Shown: in pieces, positions 16,351-20,924 of the stretch
How the letters are laid out: the number at the start of each line of letters is the position of its first letter
Position numbering within the stretch: position 1 is the first letter of the stretch
DNA from: Promethearchaeota archaeon
GTDB taxonomy: Archaea > Asgardarchaeota > Lokiarchaeia > Sigynarchaeales > SOKP01
Reading direction: 5' to 3'
NCBI GenBank assembly: GCA_030620005.1
Contig: JAUXAJ010000051.1
Coordinates: forward strand, 1-20,924
Length of the DNA: 20,924 bases
Translations under genes and position numbers: made by a program
Notes under the pieces: generated by a model
Database searches by the model: none
Seen by the model: only the letters and a program-made list of their open reading frames with translations
What the model was told of the DNA's origin: nothing

Positions 16351-18183
16351 TTAAGACGATGGTTTTGAATGAATTCCTTTTTGAAAAGGAAGGTGTAAAA
16401 TCAGCTTTCGGTGGTTAAAGGTAATGGTTGGGTTTTTTATTTCAAATCCGGTATTTACTAATTCTTGTATCCTTTTTTTATCATCATTAAGGTGTAATGC
16501 AAATTTAATGGCTCGTGGCTTGCTTTTAGGATGCAGGGGAACGGGCGCAATCATCTTTAACTTGAAGTCAAGAGTACCCGAATAAGCCTTCTCATGACCA
16601 GTTTCCAAGCATTGAGCCAAATCGTAAATTTGAAGTGAAAATGTCTTTAACATCGGGGTTGGTGCTACTTTGAAAATATTCTCTCCGATGTTCTGAATGC
16701 CTTCCGACATGAAGACGAGAATGGGTTTAAAGAGGTCTTTGGCGTGCTCTCGGCACGTGTATTGCAGTTTCGTGAGCACATATTCGATAAATGCGCCCAG
16801 AGTGGGCGATGTGATGGAAATTCGGGAGAATGAGGGCTTGAAAAGTCGCTTTAACACGGATGCATTCGGAGATTTCGTGTAAGAATCAAGTTCTTGCGTG
16901 AAGGCTTTTTTAATGAAGGCATTGAGATGATCAATGTTCCATTTCTTTATTCTCTCCTCTAATTTTTTTTCTTGCTCGTCTAAAATCGGCTTTCTTGCCT
17001 TTTTAAACTCCTTAATCGTGGTAAACTGAATTTCTTTTCCGAGAAGTGCGTGTAATACGTTCCGCTTGGTATCAAGAAAACGCTTCTTTTGCATTAGTTC
17101 TTCTTTAGTTTTTCCTCGCCCTTCCATGTCGAATATTTCATTCTCTAACGAAAGAATTACCTCGGCAATTTTGCTTGATATTCGCTTGAGGTTATAAAAG
17201 AATAAAGATAGCAGGTATGAAATTAGCTCGTGAGGTGTTACCCTCACGGTCTTTCCTTTCTTTTTCTTCGTGAATGCTCCCGCCATCAATTTAAAAAATT
17301 CAAGGGCTTCTTCCGAACTAAAAAATTCTGAATTATTTAAGCCATTAAACCTGAATTTTATTTGGGTTTGAAGAGGCGTATTTAAATCTCGTGAAGAAGT
17401 TAAACGTTCGGCTGGAAAATCGTGTGTATCAAAAAAAAGGTTTCGAAGCTGCAAAATATGGTTGTTAATGTAAAATCCAGACATTTTTTGCCTTTTACCA
17501 AAGCAATCCGTTTCTAATAGCTCAATGAAGCCATATTTTTTTAGACTTGAATGGCTAAACATCTTCCCGCCCATGAATTTTAAGGCAAAATTCTTGTCTT
17601 GAACGAGAAGATGCGCAACTTGAGAGGTAATTTCTTCAAGATTCTTGTTCCGTTTTACCCATTTACGTATCACGATGAAGGCATCAGCGAATGCAAATCG
17701 TTGAAGACGACTGGTCAATCGAAATGATTTCTTGAATGGAAGTGCGTGAATGCTCTTGTAACCCCTATTATCAAAAAGCTTCTTGATGGCAGTCTTCCCT
17801 TTCTTTTTAAATGGCTTAATGCCTTCCGCAAGTACCAATTCGGTGAGAATTTTACAATATTGATTTTTCAGTTCACGATGCATGACGAAGGCGTTTTTAA
17901 TTTGACCGTAGACCTCTTTCTTCTCTCGTGCTTTCTGTTTTTTTTCGGTCTCGGGAAGTAATGCAAATTTTCGTGTAATCGTTTTAACTGCTTTCTTGAG
18001 GGATTCTTCTTCTTTAGTGGATGACTCAGCGTTATCTATTATGGTTTGATTTTTAGAAGCCTCATCGTGGAAAGCTTGTAATCTAGCCCTTAATGCCATT
18101 ATCTCTTCGCCTGACCAAGAATGTCCGTTTGCCATGAAATCCACGAGCATGCCTTTCAAAATCTTAATATCATCGATGTTCAT
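16351..18183 (-). CDS. Recognition-lobe half of the large TnpB/Cas12-like nuclease
   Basis: A 610-residue frame from the ATG at 18183; a TTG three codons earlier (18192) is an alternative, with AAGG four to six bases before it. It is Lys-rich and mostly helical, as expected for a REC lobe. It ends in beta-strand-like stretches, KPRAIKFALHL then KNPTITFNHRKLILHLPFQ, which resemble the WED/beta-barrel strands that lead into RuvC-I in TnpB and Cas12 proteins. The stop (TAA, 16351-16353) is followed in the same frame by nine codons and then the RuvC half, with no frameshift. Joined, the protein would be about 1,020 residues, near Cas12b or Cas12e size. I see no catalytic motif in this half. Assignment to the nuclease rests on position, frame and the C-terminal strand pattern. 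Confidence 0.65.
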   Translation of the reverse strand: MNIDDIKILKGMLVDFMANGHSWSGEEIMALRARLQAFHDEASKNQTIIDNAESSTKEEESLKKAVKTITRKFALLPETEKKQKAREKKEVYGQIKNAFVMHRELKNQYCKILTELVLAEGIKPFKKKGKTAIKKLFDNRGYKSIHALPFKKSFRLTSRLQRFAFADAFIVIRKWVKRNKNLEEITSQVAHLLVQDKNFALKFMGGKMFSHSSLKKYGFIELLETDCFGKRQKMSGFYINNHILQLRNLFFDTHDFPAERLTSSRDLNTPLQTQIKFRFNGLNNSEFFSSEEALEFFKLMAGAFTKKKKGKTVRVTPHELISYLLSLFFYNLKRISSKIAEVILSLENEIFDMEGRGKTKEELMQKKRFLDTKRNVLHALLGKEIQFTTIKEFKKARKPILDEQEKKLEERIKKWNIDHLNAFIKKAFTQELDSYTKSPNASVLKRLFKPSFSRISITSPTLGAFIEYVLTKLQYTCREHAKDLFKPILVFMSEGIQNIGENIFKVAPTPMLKTFSLQIYDLAQCLETGHEKAYSGTLDFKLKMIAPVPLHPKSKPRAIKFALHLNDDKKRIQELVNTGFEIKNPTITFNHRKLILHLPFQKGIHSKPSS

Positions 18184-18264
18184 TGTTGTCAATAACCTTG
18201 AAATCCGTTAATTTTTTAATTTTTTAATAACCTCTTTATTCGAAATTTTCTTGAAATGCAGCCA

Positions 18265-19344
18265 TCATTGCGAGCACTTATTACCCTTAATGTTGGGCGT
18301 GTAACGTGGAATGGATTGACGATTGCGGGAAACATCGGTTTCAGGAGATTCAGGAAGTAATGCTCTCATCTTGTCTAAAATGGTAATCAACTTGGAGCAA
18401 TTCTCAAGAATCACGTGTTTTTCATGTTCAAAGCATTCTTGAATGATTACTAATTTTTCCGCACCATCATTTAAAAACGACTCGAATTTTTCTAATAGTG
18501 CCCTCATGTCGTTTTTTAATACCTCCTTGCACAATCCCGCTTCCATGAATTCATGATAGGCTGAAAATAACTCGAATGCAGGAACGGTTCTTGTCACTAT
18601 TTTAGGCGATTTGCCCAATAATGAGGCACATGTTCCCGCGCGGAGGAGAGCATCGTATTTTTCTTTGATCATTGAAAGCGAGACCTCTGACTCTTGTAGT
18701 TTGTTTCCGTTCTTGCCAATTGCGTTTTGAATGTATCTTAATTGTTCTTTTAACCAATTTTTGAGAATTAATTGACTTTTCTTGGAAAGCGGGTGTAGAA
18801 CCTCCAAATCGTAAAGAGCTTCGGATTTAGAATGAAGCTGTTGAAGGAATGTTTCGCATTCCCTGGCAATCACTCTTAATCCCTTGCGCAACATGATGTA
18901 TCGATTTCGTGGAATAGACTCCTTCTGAAGTTGCTTTCGTTGCTTCCTGCTCAGCACTTTCATATAGCCCCGTGATAAACCGTTCAGATAGCGGGAAATG
19001 ATCTGAGAGCCTCTTCCCGTTGGATTGCAATACATCCACCCGTGAACGAACGCCTTGAGCTCATCAGGAACTCTTGTCTTGATCAAGAACAATAATTTTT
19101 CCGGAGGGAGACTTGCCCTGTCAAATAGACATGCAAGCACCGCATGAAAAAGACCTCCGATGAATTCGTCCACGAACACCAAGGGAAGCCCGTGTTTTGA
19201 ACATTTCGGATGTTTTCCAAAGCCAAACCTGCCACGTTTTAAGGGCTTGATCTTCTTGAAAAAACCGCAACCAAAATGAGCGCATGTGGCGACTCGCTCT
19301 TCGGTCACCGCTTTTCTGCTGGCAACATTCGCTTCATTTATCAT
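18265..19344 (-). CDS. Element-borne zinc-site protein, unrecognised
   Basis: A 359-residue protein of unknown family. Near its start is a probable metal site, C21-x-H23-x2-C26 and C48-x2-H51, embedded in a basic stretch (KKIKPLKRGRFGFGKH) that suggests nucleic-acid binding. The middle (about 60-180) is helical and rich in Arg/Lys (SRKQRKQLQKES), and the C-terminal half is predicted helical with several Leu-rich segments. Its ATG overlaps the stop of the preceding gene as ATGA, and AAGGA lies about 10 bases upstream, so translation is coupled. Its stop and the next gene's start are in the same frame, 24 codons apart, but two stops lie between, so a simple readthrough fusion is unlikely. Position implies an accessory role to the nuclease or to transposition. 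Confidence 0.65.
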   Translation of the reverse strand: MINEANVASRKAVTEERVATCAHFGCGFFKKIKPLKRGRFGFGKHPKCSKHGLPLVFVDEFIGGLFHAVLACLFDRASLPPEKLLFLIKTRVPDELKAFVHGWMYCNPTGRGSQIISRYLNGLSRGYMKVLSRKQRKQLQKESIPRNRYIMLRKGLRVIARECETFLQQLHSKSEALYDLEVLHPLSKKSQLILKNWLKEQLRYIQNAIGKNGNKLQESEVSLSMIKEKYDALLRAGTCASLLGKSPKIVTRTVPAFELFSAYHEFMEAGLCKEVLKNDMRALLEKFESFLNDGAEKLVIIQECFEHEKHVILENCSKLITILDKMRALLPESPETDVSRNRQSIPRYTPNIKGNKCSQ

Positions 19345-20009
19345 TCTAAGATTTTCCTTCTCTTTTTAGTATTTTTTGATTCAACTGGCATTGTTTCGGG
19401 TGATGGACGTAACTTCATGACCTCTTCTTTCAATCGTGAAAAATTATTTTTCAATTCTCCATAAAAAGAGTCAAATGGATGGAAAAAAGCACCTTGAGTG
19501 ACACTTGCAAGCCCGGCAATGGTAATTGCTGAATTTAACAAGATTGGATGAAGATGAAGCTCGCGTGTTGAAAGAGCATGAAGAATCATCCATGTTTCAT
19601 CGCTGAGTTTATTGAGCTCTTTCAAATGTTTCCCATTAAGACCTTTCGGATTAGCCATTGCTTTTATCATGAGGTGCCTTATCTGTTCTTCTATTGTATC
19701 CTCACCTGTTCCGCTCATCTTCAATAGAGAGTGATATCGGGAATATAATTCAGTGAGGTTTTTTTTAAACCTCACGATTTCATCTTTCTTAGAGATTTTA
19801 TCCCCTATCTGCGTTCCTGAAAATCGAAGCCGAATGATGGAATTCTTATAATTGAAAAAAGTGTTCAACTGCCTTGAAAGCTCATCTATTCGTTTGGAGC
19901 CCTCTATTTTTGTCCATTCAAGAAATTCAGGAGCATCTCCTTCCTCAAGAAGTGAAGTCTCGTTAAGTAAATCGTGATAATTTTCGTCATCATTCCACTC
20001 TTCTACCAT
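19341..20009 (-). CDS. Element-borne hypothetical protein
   Basis: A 222-residue protein, first in the run of element genes after the AT-rich gap. The N-terminus is acidic (EEWNDDENYHDLLNETSLLEEGDAPE), the middle is mixed-charge helical, a hydrophobic patch (NSAITIAGLASVTQGAFF) lies near 158-175, and the C-terminus is strongly basic (KNTKKRRKILE). Opposite charges at the two ends suggest a nucleic-acid or protein adaptor, which is inference only. It matches no family I recognise. The ribosome binding site before the ATG is weak. The ATGA overlap with the next gene points to obligate co-expression. A one-base frameshift in the A-rich overlap could in principle fuse the two proteins. Confidence 0.6.
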   Translation of the reverse strand: MVEEWNDDENYHDLLNETSLLEEGDAPEFLEWTKIEGSKRIDELSRQLNTFFNYKNSIIRLRFSGTQIGDKISKKDEIVRFKKNLTELYSRYHSLLKMSGTGEDTIEEQIRHLMIKAMANPKGLNGKHLKELNKLSDETWMILHALSTRELHLHPILLNSAITIAGLASVTQGAFFHPFDSFYGELKNNFSRLKEEVMKLRPSPETMPVESKNTKKRRKILE

Positions 20010-20028
20010 TTTTAATTCACTTTTTTTT

Positions 20029-20060
20029 ATTTATTCTATAATAATAGTAATGATATATAA
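20029..20060 (-). promoter_or_regulatory. Probable TATA-box promoter of the element gene cluster
   Basis: On the minus strand TTATATAT (20053-20060) is preceded by an A-rich stretch resembling a BRE and followed about 24 bases later by a likely start near 20029, roughly 20 bases before the ATG at 20009. The spacing fits an archaeal promoter. The palindromes at 20091-20102 and 20151-20168 lie just upstream. Confidence 0.45.
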
Positions 20061-20090
20061 GTATTTAAATATTTCCTCAACTGGTTTTTG

Positions 20091-20102
20091 ATATTCGAAT
20101 AT
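20091..20102. promoter_or_regulatory. 12-base palindrome upstream of the cluster promoter
   Basis: ATATTCGAATAT is a perfect palindrome about 30-50 bases upstream of the TATA-like box. It shares the ATTCG core with the larger palindrome at 20151-20168, so the two could be sites for the same protein, such as the recombinase or a repressor. Confidence 0.4.
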
Positions 20103-20150
20103 TTAATTTACGATAAAAAGATCTAAATGATACTAAAACCATTTTAACAC

Positions 20151-20168
20151 TTTTATTCGCGAATAAAA
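20151..20168. promoter_or_regulatory. 18-base perfect palindrome (operator-like)
   Basis: TTTTATTCGCGAATAAAA is symmetric over all 18 bases with a TCGCGA centre, unusual in this AT-rich gap. It sits about 140-160 bases upstream of the first element gene. It may be an operator or a binding site for a dimeric element protein. Confidence 0.5.
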
Positions 20169-20547
20169 TGACGACCAATGTAATGTCATCGTTCCCTTTT
20201 TAGAGATTCAACTACTCTAAACATGATGACGCTTTCACTTCAGATATTAATCCTTTTTTGATGTTTTTTCTCTATTTCTTTATAGAATGACTTTTTTAGT
20301 TTTTTAAGAGTAAGTAGAAACGAGTTTATTTAAATAAAAAAAAAAAATTGCATGGAAAAATCCTTTTTTTTCATGAGGTTCCCAATTTCATCATGGTCTA
20401 TATAATTGTTCTCATCCATTTTAGGGCTCAGTTTTTTAGAAGTAAAGAAAAAATCATGATGGACGAGTTTTCTTCATCATCCCATTGTCCCGTTGACTAA
20501 ATGGGCTTAATAATCTTTTTTAGGGCTTGGATGAAAGGAATAAAATG

Positions 20548-20578
20548 AAGCACGATAGTATTCTCACGCTTCGTGCTT
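20548..20578 (-). terminator. Hairpin at the recombinase gene end
   Basis: AAGCACGA (20548-20555) and TCGTGCTT (20571-20578) form an 8-pair stem with a 15-base loop, overlapping the TAA (20577-20579) that would end the recombinase frame after its TAG. A short T-rich stretch follows on the minus strand. It probably ends the recombinase transcript, separating it from the nuclease cluster; it could equally be a site bound during transposition. Confidence 0.5.
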
Positions 20579-20612
20579 AAATAAGAGTGTTTTGTTCGCT
20601 TCGCCTCATTCG

Positions 20613-20924
20613 CTACAATTTCCCGCTAAACGAATGGATGATGGCAACCATGTCTTCTACTAATTCACTTTCAGGTGTCTTGTCATCTAACGAATTGACG
20701 ACCATGACGGAGACATTAAATTCGGCAAGATACCTTTCAAGATACTTGAACCCGAATCTCATAAACCTATCTTTAAAACTCACGAACACGGTTGAAAATT
20801 TGCCTTTCCGAGCATCTCGGATGAGGTGCCACAGCCCCTTTCGATTCTGGTTGAGTCCCGAACCGATATCATGATAGGTTTTATAGTGCACATGGTGGCT
20901 TTCTTTAACAGCCTTAAGGAGTAC
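20613..20924 (-). CDS. tnpA: IS607-type serine recombinase (TnpA), N-terminus beyond window, early TAG stop
   Basis: The frame is open to the right edge, giving 103 residues. It shows the core of IS607-family serine recombinases: DIGSGLNQNRKGLWHLI, VFVSFKDRFMRFGFKYLE, then ELVEDMVAIIHSFSGKL. The nucleophilic Ser and the MerR-like N-terminal DNA-binding domain lie outside the window. IS607 TnpA uses a serine nucleophile to move the element as a circle without target duplication. The frame stops at TAG (20613-20615) directly after SGKL, where the family continues 'RLY(G/S).R(R)S'. Beyond the TAG the same frame reads RMRRSEQNTLI and then TAA at 20577-20579. The stop therefore replaces the expected Tyr and removes about 12 basic residues, which may or may not inactivate the enzyme. 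Confidence 0.85.
   Translation of the reverse strand, partial: VLLKAVKESHHVHYKTYHDIGSGLNQNRKGLWHLIRDARKGKFSTVFVSFKDRFMRFGFKYLERYLAEFNVSVMVVNSLDDKTPESELVEDMVAIIHSFSGKL

Larger units (their letters stand above)
20010..20612. other. 600-base AT-rich gap between recombinase and element genes
   Basis: No protein-coding frame is convincing here. Besides the promoter and two palindromes it contains a run of 14 A's with one break near 20336-20349, the repeat TTTTAGGGCT at 20419-20428 and 20518-20527 (99 bases apart), and a hairpin-capable CCCATT/AATGGG (20481-20486 with 20500-20505). GTTGAC inside that last loop, preceded by TGTCC, echoes TGTCC...GTTGAC in the element's other end (15052-15066), as short shared end repeats might. 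In ordinary IS607 elements tnpA and tnpB nearly overlap, so such a gap is unusual. Confidence 0.5.
15029..20924 (-). mobile_element. IS607-like element with TnpB/Cas12-like nuclease and two extra genes (right edge beyond window)
   Basis: Six minus-strand features form one block: serine recombinase, AT-rich gap, two unknown genes, the two parts of a TnpB-like nuclease, and a structured tail. A serine recombinase followed by tnpB and a structured right end is the known IS607 layout. The inner end is placed near 15029 because the RNA-like structures stop there at a GG (CC on plus), the dinucleotide at which IS607 elements are known to join. Genes within 15.1-20.0 kb are visibly richer in G+C than the flanks, suggesting acquisition. 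Normal IS607 elements are about 2 kb; this one is at least 5.9 kb. The other end lies past the window, so the boundaries are inferred. Confidence 0.6.

Noticed and set aside
18193..18267. Possible readthrough fusion of the 359-residue protein with the nuclease lobe, which are in the same frame
   Set aside because: Two stops (TGA and TAA) lie within the 25 intervening codons, the linker is low-complexity, and AAGG precedes the next start. Same frame occurs by chance one time in three.
20336..20349. Poly-A tract as a sign of a retro-element end
   Set aside because: Similar A runs occur elsewhere (near 8758-8769) in this AT-rich DNA, and no reverse transcriptase is present.
15029..20924. A CRISPR-Cas locus
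   Set aside because: No regularly spaced repeats and no cas1, cas2 or other cas gene are visible in the window; a serine recombinase and structured tail favour an IS607-like element.

Overview
The window looks like an AT-rich archaeal chromosome, most likely an Asgard (Lokiarchaeia-like) archaeon. The clues are archaeal-style histidine kinases with an HDxNN phospho-acceptor box, TATA-like promoters beside Shine-Dalgarno sites, a glycyl radical enzyme next to small-molecule metabolism genes, several Cys-rich zinc proteins, and T-tract ends after genes. This placement is inferred from gene content and composition; no rRNA or other marker gene is present.

Region 1 (1-10.8 kb) is ordinary metabolism and membrane genes. 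It holds a GPH-family sugar/cation symporter cut by the left edge, a patch of decayed fatty-acid genes (crotonase and acyl-CoA synthetase fragments), a nitroreductase, a Cys-rich zinc protein, a CxxCxxCC (YkgJ-like) protein, an intact glycyl radical enzyme with no activating enzyme in view, an enolase-superfamily enzyme, two unrecognised membrane proteins and a YhhN/TMEM86-like membrane protein. Region 2 (10.9-14.3 kb) is a tandem pair of paralogous PAS histidine kinases sharing an unusual N-terminal domain, with a strong inverted repeat between them. Region 3 (14.27-14.94 kb) is a VapBC-type toxin-antitoxin pair.

Region 4 (about 15.03 kb to the right edge, all minus strand) is the interesting part: an IS607-like mobile element with unusual content. 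In transcription order it holds a serine recombinase (cut by the right edge and ending at a TAG where the family normally has Tyr), a 600-base AT-rich gap with palindromes, two unrecognised proteins with overlapping ATGA ends, and a very large TnpB/Cas12-like nuclease. The nuclease is written as two in-frame ORFs separated by a single TAA plus nine sense codons. Read through, it would be about 1,020 residues, against about 400 for ordinary TnpB. Its RuvC triad and zinc finger are complete, and about 270 residues lie between RuvC-I and RuvC-II, a layout recalling Cas12b rather than standard TnpB. A compact set of hairpins just after the nuclease stop is a candidate omega (guide scaffold) RNA whose guide would run into the DNA beside vapB. 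No CRISPR array or cas1/cas2 is visible. The region is visibly richer in G+C than its surroundings, which fits transfer.

The working model is a recombinase-mobilised element encoding a Cas12-sized, omega-RNA-guided nuclease with two accessory proteins. Whether the nuclease is made as one chain (readthrough), works as a split enzyme, or is a recent pseudogene is the main open question.
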